Of a DNA stretch of 64,000 nucleotides, positions 19,323 to 27,065 are shown piece after piece. The notes beneath the pieces were generated by a model. It was not told the DNA's origin, ran no database searches, and was given only the letters and a program-made list of their open reading frames with translations. Source of the stretch: Streptomyces venezuelae ATCC 10712 (GTDB taxonomy: Bacteria; Actinomycetota; Actinomycetes; Streptomycetales; Streptomycetaceae); contig NZ_CP029197.1 of the NCBI RefSeq assembly GCF_008639165.1, positions 2,480,001 to 2,544,000 of the forward strand, written 5' to 3'. The position numbers were made by a program, and so were the translations under genes. Position 1 is the stretch's first letter. Every line of letters begins with the position of its first letter.

Positions 19323-19589
19323 ATGCGGATTCGAGTGCGGCGCACGGGCGGTTTCGCGGGCATCGAGCGGTCGGCGGAGGTGGACACCTCCGGCCGGCCG
19401 GACGCGGCCGAGTGGCACGGCCTGGCGGCCGCGGTGCTCGCCGACGGCACGGCCGACGGCGCCCGGGGCGTGCCGGACGGCTTCTCGTACGAGATCACCG
19501 TCGACGACCACACGGTCCACTGCGCCGACCCCCGCCTCACGGAAGCCCAGAGGACCCTCATCACGAGGGTCCTCAAGGAAGGCGCGTAG
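19323..19589 (+). CDS. Emfourin-like inhibitor of the M4 protease
   Basis: An 88-residue acidic protein (MRIRVRRTGGFAGIERSAEV ...) with GFSYEITVDDHTV near the middle. Its size, beta-rich start and position directly after a protealysin-type protease fit emfourin, the specific M4 inhibitor described from Serratia. The likely job is to keep the protease inactive in the cytoplasm. The family call rests on context plus pattern. Confidence 0.7.
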   Translation: MRIRVRRTGGFAGIERSAEVDTSGRPDAAEWHGLAAAVLADGTADGARGVPDGFSYEITVDDHTVHCADPRLTEAQRTLITRVLKEGA

Positions 19590-19608
19590 GACGACCGGGC
19601 GGTGCGGC

Positions 19609-20559
19609 TCAGAAGCCCAGCTTCCGCAGCTGCTTCGGGTCGCGCTGCCAGTCCTTCGCGACCTTGACGTGGAGGTCGAGGAAGACCGGGGTGCCGAGGA
19701 GCGCCTCGATGTGCTTGCGGGACTTCATGCCGACCTCCTTGAGGCGGCTGCCCTTGGGGCCGATGATGATGCCCTTCTGGCTGGGGCGCTCGATGTACAC
19801 GTTGGCGTGGATGTCGAGCAGCGGCCGGTCCGCCGGGCGGTTCTCGCGCGGGATCATCTCCTCGACGACCACGGCGATCGAGTGCGGCAGCTCGTCCCGC
19901 ACGCCTTCGAGCGCGGCCTCGCGGATCAGCTCCGCGACCATGACCTGCTCCGGCTCGTCCGTGAGGTCGCCCTCCGGGTAGAGCGGCGGGGACTCCGGGA
20001 GCATCGGGACCAGCAGGTCGGCGACGAGCTGGACCTGCTTGTCGCCGACGGCGGAGACCGGCACGATCTGCGCCCACTCGATGCCCAGCTCCTTGCCGAG
20101 CTGGTCGACGGCGATGAGCTGCTCGGCGAGGGTCTTGGAGTCGACCAGGTCGGTCTTGGTGATGATCGCGACCTTGGGGGTCTTCTTGATCCCGGCGAGT
20201 TCCTTGGCGATGAACTTGTCGCCGGGGCCGAGCTTCTGGTCGGCGGGCAGGCAGAAGCCGATCACGTCGACCTCGGCCCAGGTGGTGCGCACGACGTCGT
20301 TGAGCCGCTCGCCGAGGAGGGTGCGCGGCTTGTGGAGACCGGGGGTGTCCACCAGGATCAGCTGCGCCTCCGGGCGGTGCACGATGCCCCGGACGGTGTG
20401 CCGGGTGGTCTGCGGCCGGTTCGAGGTGATGGCCACCTTCTGGCCGACCAGAGCGTTCGTGAGGGTGGACTTGCCCGCGTTGGGGCGGCCGACGAAGCAG
20501 GCGAAGCCGGCCCGGTGGACGGCTTCGGTTTCTTGGTTGCGAGCGCTCATGGGGGCCAT
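19609..20559 (-). CDS. era: GTPase Era
   Basis: Era binds 16S rRNA near its 3' end and is needed for 30S subunit maturation. The 316 residues contain G1 GRPNAGKST (~25-33), G3 DTPGLH, G4 TKTD and the C-terminal KH domain with GIIIGPKGSRLKEVG. ATG 20559 and ATG 20550 (MSARNQ) are both possible starts; neither has a strong ribosome-binding site. The gene follows the DUF916 protein gene by 21 bp on the same strand and may be read with it. Confidence 0.95.
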   Translation of the reverse strand: MAPMSARNQETEAVHRAGFACFVGRPNAGKSTLTNALVGQKVAITSNRPQTTRHTVRGIVHRPEAQLILVDTPGLHKPRTLLGERLNDVVRTTWAEVDVIGFCLPADQKLGPGDKFIAKELAGIKKTPKVAIITKTDLVDSKTLAEQLIAVDQLGKELGIEWAQIVPVSAVGDKQVQLVADLLVPMLPESPPLYPEGDLTDEPEQVMVAELIREAALEGVRDELPHSIAVVVEEMIPRENRPADRPLLDIHANVYIERPSQKGIIIGPKGSRLKEVGMKSRKHIEALLGTPVFLDLHVKVAKDWQRDPKQLRKLGF

Positions 20560-20580
20560 TGTCCCCGATGAGCGCCCGCC

Positions 20581-21585
20581 TCACGTACTCACGTGCGCAC
20601 TCGGCTCCCTGCGGGCCTCCGTGGAGGTCTCCGTACCGGCCTCCGCACGGGCCGCCCGGTGGCGCCGGATCCGCAGGCCGAGGAAGCCGGCCACGGCTCC
20701 GACGAGCACGGTCGCGGCGGCGAGCCACGGGAAGGCGAGGAAGGAGGCCGTGCCGCTCTCCTTCACGTCCTTCGCGGTGGCGGTGAGGGTGACGTCGGCC
20801 CGGTCGAACTGCGGGGAGCCGGTCCACCGCTCGGTGAGCCGGATCTTCTGCCGGGGCAGCAGCTCCGCCGGCACCTTCGTGAGGTCGCGGTCGAGGAGGG
20901 TGCGGCCGAAGAGCCCCCGCGCCCTGAGGACGACCTGGGGGTTGAGGGTGACGTTGCCGCGGTTGTGCAGGGTGTACGAGATGACGGCGGTGCTCGTCCG
21001 GGTGCCGGGGACCAGCGGCCGGTCCTGGTCGACGGTGACGTCCTCGACGCCGAGGGCGGGCACGGTCGGCCCGTTGACCCGCAGGTAGAGGCGGGCGGCG
21101 ACGGCCCGCTGGACGCCGACGGCGACGCCGCCCCGCCCGCCGGGGGTGATCCGCTCGTCGAGCGCGACGAGGGCCCCGGGGTGGTCGCCGGGGTCGGCGT
21201 CGGCGGGGACGCTCAGCGTGTACGGGACGGTGACGGCGGAGCGGGCCGGGACGGTGATCCGGGTCCGCTCGGGCGTGATCCAGGCCCCGGCGCCGGTCTG
21301 CTTCTCCTGCTGGGTGCGGACGGCGAAGCCGCCGTCCCGGTCGGTGTTGTAGGCGTCGGCGCCGTAGAGCCGGAAGGTCAGCGGGGCGGCCGTCTTGTTG
21401 GCGACGGTGACCCGGTCGGTGACCGTGCTGCCGGGGTCGGCGGTGAGGAAGAAGTAGGGGCGGCTGCCCAGCTGGGCGGCGGCCGGGTAGACCGCCCATT
21501 CGCCGTTCTCGGCGGCCTGGGCGGGCGGGGTGGCGCCGAGGAGCAGGAGCAGGGCGCTCAGGAGGAGTACACAGGGCGTGCGCAC
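20581..21585 (-). CDS. WxL-interacting-type (DUF916/DUF3324) membrane-anchored surface protein
   Basis: The 334 residues from GTG 21585 have a signal peptide (VRTPCVLLLSALLLLLGATP), an N-terminal beta domain starting GEWAVYPAAAQLGSRPYFFL with a DUF916-like DRVTVANKTAAPLTF, a second Ig-like domain (SYTLHNRGNVTLNPQVVL), then one transmembrane helix near residue 295 and a basic tail. This is the architecture of WxL-interacting proteins of Firmicutes, which hold WxL proteins at the cell surface. The gene directly follows a WxL-domain gene, supporting that pairing. A start at 21642 would put 19 polar residues before the signal. Confidence 0.75.
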   Translation of the reverse strand: MRTPCVLLLSALLLLLGATPPAQAAENGEWAVYPAAAQLGSRPYFFLTADPGSTVTDRVTVANKTAAPLTFRLYGADAYNTDRDGGFAVRTQQEKQTGAGAWITPERTRITVPARSAVTVPYTLSVPADADPGDHPGALVALDERITPGGRGGVAVGVQRAVAARLYLRVNGPTVPALGVEDVTVDQDRPLVPGTRTSTAVISYTLHNRGNVTLNPQVVLRARGLFGRTLLDRDLTKVPAELLPRQKIRLTERWTGSPQFDRADVTLTATAKDVKESGTASFLAFPWLAAATVLVGAVAGFLGLRIRRHRAARAEAGTETSTEARREPSAHVST

Positions 21586-21647
21586 GAGTCGGAAACCCCC
21601 GGGGTGCGGAGCGGGCCGGCCGGGTGCGCGTCCGGCCCGCACGGTGG

Positions 21648-22979
21648 TCAGGACAGGGTGAGCGTCAGCACGCCCGCGTACGAGCCGGGCGCCGTGAACG
21701 CCGGGACGTCGAGGGAGAGCCCGGCGTCCACGGTGAATTCGCCGCCGGTGAGGGCGCCGTTCGGGGTGGAGGCGAGGGTCGCGCCGCCGCTGCCGACCGG
21801 ACCGGACGAACCGGCCGCGCAGGTGCTGGGGCTGCCGGCCTTCGCGGTGCAGGCCGGGCTCCAGCTGAGGTTCCCGGCGCCGATGGAGCCGCCGGGGCCG
21901 GCGAAGTCGGTGACCTTGCCGGTCAGGGACCAGCCGGCGGGGCCGCCGCGGAAGTCCTTGACCGTCACCGTCTTCAGGGCGCCGGTGGCCGCGCCGCCCT
22001 GACCGAAGTCGACGGACGACAGCTCGACGGCGTCCCCGGCCTGGGTCATGGACAGCTCGCCCGCGGTGACCGCCGCGGTGATGGTCTGGCTGTTCGGCGG
22101 GGCCGGGACGACGACCTTGTACGCGACCGGGCCCGCGCCCTTCTCCGGGTCCCAGGCCGCGCCCTCGTACGCCACGATGCCGGTGGTCGCCACGTCGTTC
22201 ACCTTCAGGCGGGCGGCGAAGGCGCCGTCGCTGTCGGTGGTGACGGTCATCTTGTCGGCGGTCTCCGCCGCGCCGGCGCGGCCGACGACGGTGACCTCGG
22301 TGAGCGGGGTGAATTTGGAGCCGTTGACGGTGACCCGGACGCCGGGGTCACCGGACGCCGTGTCGAGTGCGAGGGCGCGGGTGTTGGGGCTGGTCACGGG
22401 GCTCGCGACGACCGTCTCGGAGACCGGGGCGGGCGGGTTGAGCACCGTGCAGGGGGTGTCCAGCTCCATGATGTAGCTGGTGTGGATGTTGTAGTCGCCG
22501 GGCGAGAGGGTGATCGACCCGGGCGCGGTGACGGTGAAGGTGCCGGTCATCGAGAAGGCCGGGAAGGAGCCCTTCGCGGGGACCGGCGGGTTCTTCTTGG
22601 GGCCGTTGACCGTGACCGCGCCGGTCTGGGCGCCGCCGAGGACGACCTTGCCGCTGGGGGTCATGATGTCGGCGGGGAGCGCGAGGTCGACCGGGTTGGA
22701 CGCGGCGGGCTTGGTGATCGTGTAGGTCACCGTGACCGTCTCGCCGACCTTGGGGCTGGTCTTGTCGACCGTGACCTCGGCGGTGGTGGTGCCCGTGATG
22801 GGCGGGATGCCGGCGATCGGCGGCGGGACGCAGCGGGTCTGGAATTCCACCTGCTGCGAGGCGGTGGTCGCACCGGCCGGGGCCGCGAGCGCGCCGCCGG
22901 CGACGGCGAGGGCGGTGGCGCCGAGGACGGCGGTCCAGCGCCGTCTTCGGGCCGCCGCCCGGGATCGGGTGAGTGCCAT
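21648..22979 (-). CDS. Secreted WxL-domain surface protein
   Basis: The 443 residues from ATG 22979 (AGGAGG 8-10 bases upstream) begin with an Arg-rich signal peptide. An N-terminal ~170-residue domain has a cysteine pair, an Ig-like domain follows (GVRVTVNGSKFTPLTEVTVV), and the last ~150 residues match a WxL domain: TVKDFRGGPAGWSLTGKVTD keeps the first WxL motif (WSL), and SYAGVLTLTLS is the C-terminal strand where Firmicutes proteins have LTWTL. Here the second Trp is Leu. WxL domains bind the cell wall non-covalently. The next gene encodes its probable WxL-interacting partner. Confidence 0.75.
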   Translation of the reverse strand: MALTRSRAAARRRRWTAVLGATALAVAGGALAAPAGATTASQQVEFQTRCVPPPIAGIPPITGTTTAEVTVDKTSPKVGETVTVTYTITKPAASNPVDLALPADIMTPSGKVVLGGAQTGAVTVNGPKKNPPVPAKGSFPAFSMTGTFTVTAPGSITLSPGDYNIHTSYIMELDTPCTVLNPPAPVSETVVASPVTSPNTRALALDTASGDPGVRVTVNGSKFTPLTEVTVVGRAGAAETADKMTVTTDSDGAFAARLKVNDVATTGIVAYEGAAWDPEKGAGPVAYKVVVPAPPNSQTITAAVTAGELSMTQAGDAVELSSVDFGQGGAATGALKTVTVKDFRGGPAGWSLTGKVTDFAGPGGSIGAGNLSWSPACTAKAGSPSTCAAGSSGPVGSGGATLASTPNGALTGGEFTVDAGLSLDVPAFTAPGSYAGVLTLTLS

Positions 22980-23061
22980 GCGGGTGCCCCCTCCTGAGGG
23001 TTGAGTGGGCGCCATTGACGGCTGCGGGGTTCGATAAGTCAATGCAAGCGAAAGACATCGA

Positions 23062-23086
23062 CTGATGACCCATCAGGTACTGTCAA
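23062..23086 (-). promoter_or_regulatory. Candidate operator and -35 element upstream of the WxL gene
   Basis: On the minus strand a perfect TTGACA (23081-23086) is followed by CTGATG-GGT-CATCAG (23062-23076), a perfect 6-3-6 inverted repeat in the spacer position. I cannot identify a convincing -10. Confidence 0.35.
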
Positions 23087-23137
23087 GATCGCCCGATGCC
23101 ATCGTTTTCCCAGGTCAGCGGCCCGGAGCACGACGGA

Positions 23138-23166
23138 GACCGGTGCCGCCCAGGGCGACACCGGTC
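23138..23166 (-). terminator. Terminator of the small secreted protein gene
   Basis: GACCGGTG pairs with CACCGGTC and CGCCC with GGGCG inside it, with one C/A mismatch between the two stems. It starts 16 bp past the stop of the 23182-23661 gene. Confidence 0.8.
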
Positions 23167-23181
23167 CGGAGGGAACGGGGC

Positions 23182-23661
23182 TCAGCTGAAGACGAACGGG
23201 CCCGGCGACTGCGAGGTCACCGCGTCGCAGTTCACCGTGACCCCGAAGATCACCATCTTGAGGGCGACACCCGCGAAGTACGAGTTGAGGCTGTCGCCGG
23301 ATGCCACGGTCCCGCTCAGCGGGCCGATGACCACGGACTGCCCGGCGCTGAGCGCCGGGTTCTTCTTGCCGGTGAAGACCCGCGTCCCGCCGCCGGCCTT
23401 GGCCATCGTCAGCGTGGCGTTGATCTGGTCGGCGCCGACTCCGATCGGCGTCGTCACCGCCGAGGTGACCTTGATGGTCGCGGCCGTGCCGCTCTGCGTC
23501 GCGACGAGGGTGGCGCTGCCGCCGCCCCACGTCCCGCAGTCGTACGTCGCCGTGGCCGACCCGGGCGAGACGGCGGCGGCCGTCGGCGCGAAGGCGAGCG
23601 AGGCGGCGGCGAGCCCTCCGGCGAGAACCGCGACGGTCCCTAAGGTGCTTCTGCTTCTCAT
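23182..23661 (-). CDS. Small secreted protein next to the WxL pair
   Basis: 159 residues with a clear signal peptide (MRSRSTLGTVAVLAGGLAAA, then APTAAA), and a ~120-residue Thr/Ala/Gly-rich beta domain with one cysteine near each end (YDCGTWGG and VNCDAV) that could form a disulphide. I do not recognise a named family; size and the cysteine pair resemble the N-terminal domain of the neighbouring WxL protein, so a shared origin is possible. It has its own terminator, hence is separately transcribed. Confidence 0.6.
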   Translation of the reverse strand: MRSRSTLGTVAVLAGGLAAASLAFAPTAAAVSPGSATATYDCGTWGGGSATLVATQSGTAATIKVTSAVTTPIGVGADQINATLTMAKAGGGTRVFTGKKNPALSAGQSVVIGPLSGTVASGDSLNSYFAGVALKMVIFGVTVNCDAVTSQSPGPFVFS

Positions 23662-23830
23662 GGCGAGTTCGAACCCCTTCCGATGGCGAACGCAGGGGTG
23701 CGGACACTGCGTGAATGGTGGAGATCTGACGGTCCGTCGGGCGAACCGCTGTTCATTGAGACGCAGACGGCATGGGAAGGCAAGAGAAGATGCGGTGATC
23801 CTTCACAAAGACACAAGGGCGTCTACGTGC

Positions 23831-23859
23831 GAGGGCCCGGCGGTGTACGCCGGGCCCTC
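23831..23859 (-). terminator. Terminator downstream of the cytidine-deaminase-like gene
   Basis: Perfect 12-bp stem (23831-23842 with 23848-23859), 5-base loop, 24 bp past the stop of the 23884-24246 gene. Confidence 0.85.
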
Positions 23860-23883
23860 GATGTCCAGTTCTCGACGCTCGGC

Positions 23884-24246
23884 TCAGCCCGCCGTGACCG
23901 CCGTGCGCAGCTTCCCGTCGGGGCCGGCCAGCAGCACCGGGGTGTCCGGCCCGCCGAGGTCCCGTACCGCCGCGCGGTCCTCGTCCGAGGCGGCCTCGGC
24001 GTTCGACACGACGGCCGCGGCCTCCAGGGACTGTGCGCCGCTCGCCACCGCCATCGCGACCGCGGTCCGCAGGGCGCTCAGCTTGAGCGACTCCAGCTCC
24101 ACGGTCCCGGCCACATAGGTGCGGCCCGTCTCGTCGCGTACGGCCGCGCCCTCGGGCACGCCGTTACGGGCGCGGGCGCTCCGCGCCAGGGTGATGATCT
24201 TGAGGTCCTCGGCGCCGAGGTCGCCGTGCTCGCTGCTGAGTGTCAT
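23884..24246 (-). CDS. Degenerate cytidine-deaminase-fold protein
   Basis: The 120 residues align by eye with small tetrameric cytidine deaminases: GVPEGAAVRDETGRTYVAGTVE corresponds to the substrate strand and LSALRTAVAMAVASGA to the helix that should begin with the catalytic C/HAE motif. In active enzymes that helix starts CAER and a later PCGACRQ gives the other zinc ligands; here both are absent and the protein has no cysteine or suitable histidine there. A catalytic role is therefore unlikely. TATGCT lies 6 bases before the ATG without an SD, suggesting a leaderless transcript. Confidence 0.65.
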   Translation of the reverse strand: MTLSSEHGDLGAEDLKIITLARSARARNGVPEGAAVRDETGRTYVAGTVELESLKLSALRTAVAMAVASGAQSLEAAAVVSNAEAASDEDRAAVRDLGGPDTPVLLAGPDGKLRTAVTAG

Positions 24247-24273
24247 GGGGCGAGCATAGATCCGTGAGGATGA

Positions 24274-25161
24274 TCAGCCCGCGACCGGGTACATCGCCCC
24301 GCGGCGCCCCTCGGGCGACACCAGCCACTCCAGCTTCTCCGCCGTGTCGGCCTCCGGCAGCGGGGTGTGCAGCACGATCGTCAGATCCGGGCGGGCCGGG
24401 ACCCTCAGCTGGGTGGCCTCCACCACCAGCGTGCCCACCAGCGGGTGCTCCACCTCCTTGCGGTTCTGGCCGCCCGGCAGGATGTCCCGCCGCTCCCACA
24501 GCTCGGTGAACTCCGGACTCAGGGCCTTCGCCTCCTCGACGACCGCGCGGAAGCCGTCGTCGTCCGGGCCCTCCGAGCACGCCGCCCGGTACTGCGCCAC
24601 GACCCTCGGCGCGAGCTCCTCCCAGTGGGTCAGCCGCCCGCGGTACAGCGGGTCCGTGAAGAAGTCGATCAGACAGTTCTGGGAGATGTCCGCCCGCATC
24701 CCGAGCACGACCGCCGCCGCCTCGTTGTACATGACCGCGTTCCAGTACCGGTCCATGATGTGCGCCGGGAACGGCATCCACGCGTCGATGAGCCGCCGCA
24801 GGCCGTCGCACATGTCCCGGTCCTCGGGCGCCGTCTCCGGGGCCGGCGGGTTCAGCGCCGCCAGGACGTACAGATGACGGCGCTCGACCGGACTCAGCCG
24901 CAGCACCCGCGCGACCGAGTCGAGGACGTGCGGGGAGACGGTGATGTCCCGGCCCTGCTCCAGCCACTGGTACCAGGAGACGCCGACGCCCGCGAGAACC
25001 GCGACCTCCTCCCGGCGCAGCCCCGGGGTGCGGCGGCGCGCGCCGCCGTCCGGGAGTCCCGCCTCGGCCGGGCTGATCCGGGCCCGACGGCTCATCAGGA
25101 ACTCGCGCAGTTCGCCGAGTCGGTGCTGCTTCGCGCTGGTGCTCTCGAGAGCGGTGGCCAC
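24274..25161 (-). CDS. XRE/MmyB-like transcriptional regulator
   Basis: 295 residues from GTG 25161 with GGAGGA about 9 bases upstream. The N-terminal XRE helix-turn-helix contains RRTPGLRREEVAVLAGVG and SWYQWLEQGRDITVS, the hallmark of the MmyB-like group, and the C-terminal domain is the PAS-like ligand sensor that in relatives may bind fatty acids. It is divergent from an MFS exporter; the 145 bp between them contain a 10-bp tandem repeat array, so this regulator probably controls the exporter and itself. Confidence 0.88.
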   Translation of the reverse strand: MATALESTSAKQHRLGELREFLMSRRARISPAEAGLPDGGARRRTPGLRREEVAVLAGVGVSWYQWLEQGRDITVSPHVLDSVARVLRLSPVERRHLYVLAALNPPAPETAPEDRDMCDGLRRLIDAWMPFPAHIMDRYWNAVMYNEAAAVVLGMRADISQNCLIDFFTDPLYRGRLTHWEELAPRVVAQYRAACSEGPDDDGFRAVVEEAKALSPEFTELWERRDILPGGQNRKEVEHPLVGTLVVEATQLRVPARPDLTIVLHTPLPEADTAEKLEWLVSPEGRRGAMYPVAG

Positions 25162-25193
25162 GTGTGCTTCCTCCCCCTGGACGCATGGCTGAC

Positions 25194-25249
25194 GGTGCCT
25201 GGTGGTGCCTGGTGGTGCCTGGTGGTGCCTGGTGCTGCCTGGTGGTGCG
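25194..25249. repeat. 10-bp tandem repeat array in a divergent promoter
   Basis: The unit GGTGGTGCCT is repeated without gaps about 5.6 times: a partial copy at 25194-25200, perfect copies at 25201, 25211 and 25221, one with a single change at 25231 (GGTGCTGCCT), and a last copy at 25241 ending GA. The period is one helical turn, so identical faces of the DNA are presented to a protein. It lies between the MmyB-like regulator and the MFS exporter. Confidence 0.85.
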
Positions 25250-25306
25250 ACCAACAGGATAAGTTCCCGCTCCCCACCGTTGTTCCCGCGCGCGGATGGT
25301 GGGGGC

Positions 25307-26710
25307 ATGGCAACCCTGACCTCTCCCCCCACGGACACCGACGCGAAGGCCGCTCCCCCGGCCCTCACCGGCCGCACCCGGCTCATCCTCTTCGTGCTCT
25401 GCGCCGCCCAGTTCATGGTGGCGCTCGACTTCTCCGTCCTGAACGTGGCGCTGCCCGTCCTCGGCGCCGACCTCGGCCTCGGCCAGTCCGCCCTCCAGTG
25501 GGCCGTCACCGCCTTCGCCCTGCCCTCCGGCGGCTTCCTGCTCCTCTTCGGCCGCATGGGCGACCTCTACGGACGCAAGAAGCTGTTCCTCGCCGGTCTC
25601 GCCCTCTTCGGCCTGGCCTCGCTGCTCGCCACCTTCGCCTGGAACCCGGCCTCCTTCCTCACCGGCCGCGCCCTCCAGGGCATCGGCGCCGCCGCGATCG
25701 TGCCCACCGGCATGTCCCTGCTGACCACGACGTTCCCCGAGGGGCCGCTGCGCGACAAGGCGCTCGGCATCTCCGGCACCCTGCTCTCGCTCGGCTTCAC
25801 CGTCGGCATGCTGCTCGGCGGCGTCATGACGGACACCCTCGGCTGGCGCTCCACCATGGGCCTGCTCGCCCTCTTCGCCGTGATCGTCCTGCCGCTCGCC
25901 CCCGGTCTGCTCCCCGAATCCCGCACCCCCGAGCGGCCCCGGCTCGACGTGCCCGGCGCGCTGACCGTCACCGGCGGACTGCTCGCCCTGATCTACGCCC
26001 TGTCGACGGCGGCCGAGCGCGGCTTCGGCGGCACGGACGTGCTGGTCAGCCTGGTGGCGGGGGTCGTGCTGCTGGCGGTCTTCGTCCGGGTCGAGTCCCG
26101 GCACGCGGCCCCGGTGGTCTCGCTGCCGATGCTGCGGCGCGGCACGGTCGCCTTCGGCAACCTGGGCGGACTGATCACCTTCTCGATGATGTCGACGGTC
26201 ATTTTCGCCCTCACCCTGTACCTGCAGGAGACCCTCGGCCTCTCGGCCTTCGCGACCGGCCTCGTCTTCGGGGTGCAGGGCGTGCTGTCGGTCGTGGCCG
26301 GCCTGCTCGCGCCGAAGGTGATCGGCCGGATCGGCGCCCGCCGCACCCTGGTCGGCTCGCTCGTCGGGCAGGGCCTGCTGACGGCCGCGCTGCTGGGCCT
26401 CGGCGAGGAGTCGGGCGCGGTCCTGGCGACCGTCGCCGTCTCGCTGGCCTCGATGTGCCACCTCGGCGCGATCATCTCGTACGGGCTGACCGTCACCTCC
26501 GGCGTCCCGGACGAGGAGCAGGGGCTTGCGACCGGCCTGGTCACCACCACCCAGCAGGTCGGCCTCACCATCGGCATCCCGCTGCTCGGCGTGCTCGCCA
26601 CCACCAGCGGCGACCTGTACGGGGGCGTCCGCACGGTCCTCGTCCTGGACGCGGCGATCGTCCTCGGCACCGCGGCCCTGGTCGCCCTCGGCCTGCGGCG
26701 CCGGTCCTGA
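25307..26710 (+). CDS. MFS multidrug exporter, DHA2-like
   Basis: A proton-driven exporter of the EmrB/QacA type. The 467 residues contain about 14 hydrophobic segments, motif A GRMGDLYGRKKLFLAG in the first cytoplasmic loop and motif C-like GTLLSLGFTVGMLLGGVM. The early FMVALDFSVLNVALPVL is typical of DHA2 proteins. The ATG at 25307 follows GGTGGGGG. It is divergent from the MmyB-like regulator across the 10-bp repeats and ends 1 bp from the convergent mmcQ-like gene. Substrate unknown. Confidence 0.88.
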   Translation: MATLTSPPTDTDAKAAPPALTGRTRLILFVLCAAQFMVALDFSVLNVALPVLGADLGLGQSALQWAVTAFALPSGGFLLLFGRMGDLYGRKKLFLAGLALFGLASLLATFAWNPASFLTGRALQGIGAAAIVPTGMSLLTTTFPEGPLRDKALGISGTLLSLGFTVGMLLGGVMTDTLGWRSTMGLLALFAVIVLPLAPGLLPESRTPERPRLDVPGALTVTGGLLALIYALSTAAERGFGGTDVLVSLVAGVVLLAVFVRVESRHAAPVVSLPMLRRGTVAFGNLGGLITFSMMSTVIFALTLYLQETLGLSAFATGLVFGVQGVLSVVAGLLAPKVIGRIGARRTLVGSLVGQGLLTAALLGLGEESGAVLATVAVSLASMCHLGAIISYGLTVTSGVPDEEQGLATGLVTTTQQVGLTIGIPLLGVLATTSGDLYGGVRTVLVLDAAIVLGTAALVALGLRRRS

Positions 26711-26711
26711 C

Positions 26712-27065
26712 CTACGGCCTGTCGAGGCGGAGCCGTACGGCCTTCGGCAGACCCGCGACCACCAGGTCGTACGAGTCCTCGACGAGCTCCCGGACCATCC
26801 GGTCCGGGAGCTCTCCGACGCTCACGGTGTTCCAGTGCCGCTTGTTCATGTGATAGCCCGGGGCGATCGCCGGGTGCTCCTCCCGGAGCCGTACCGCGTC
26901 GTCCGGATCGCATTTGAGGTTGACCCTCAGCGGCTCGGACTCCAGCCACGAGAGCGCGAACAGCTTCCCGGCGACCTTGAAGACGGAGACGTCGGGACCG
27001 AACGGGAACTCCTCCGTCGCGTCGTTGAAGTCCAGGCAGAAGGCGCGCAGCTCGTCGGGGGTCAT
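26712..27065 (-). CDS. MmcQ/YjbR family protein
   Basis: A 117-residue cytoplasmic protein of the CyaY-like YjbR fold, with FPFGPDVSVFKVAGKLFAL, NLKCDPDDAVRLRE and GYHMNKRHWNTV. The family is often annotated as DNA-binding, but a role is not established. Its ATG overlaps the stop of the CNNM-type gene by 4 bases (ATGA), so the two are translationally coupled. Confidence 0.85.
   Translation of the reverse strand: MTPDELRAFCLDFNDATEEFPFGPDVSVFKVAGKLFALSWLESEPLRVNLKCDPDDAVRLREEHPAIAPGYHMNKRHWNTVSVGELPDRMVRELVEDSYDLVVAGLPKAVRLRLDRP

Noticed and set aside
24164..26461. A 765-codon minus-strand frame across the regulator/exporter region
   Set aside because: It runs antisense to the MFS exporter and out of frame with the MmyB-like regulator; composition is not protein-like.
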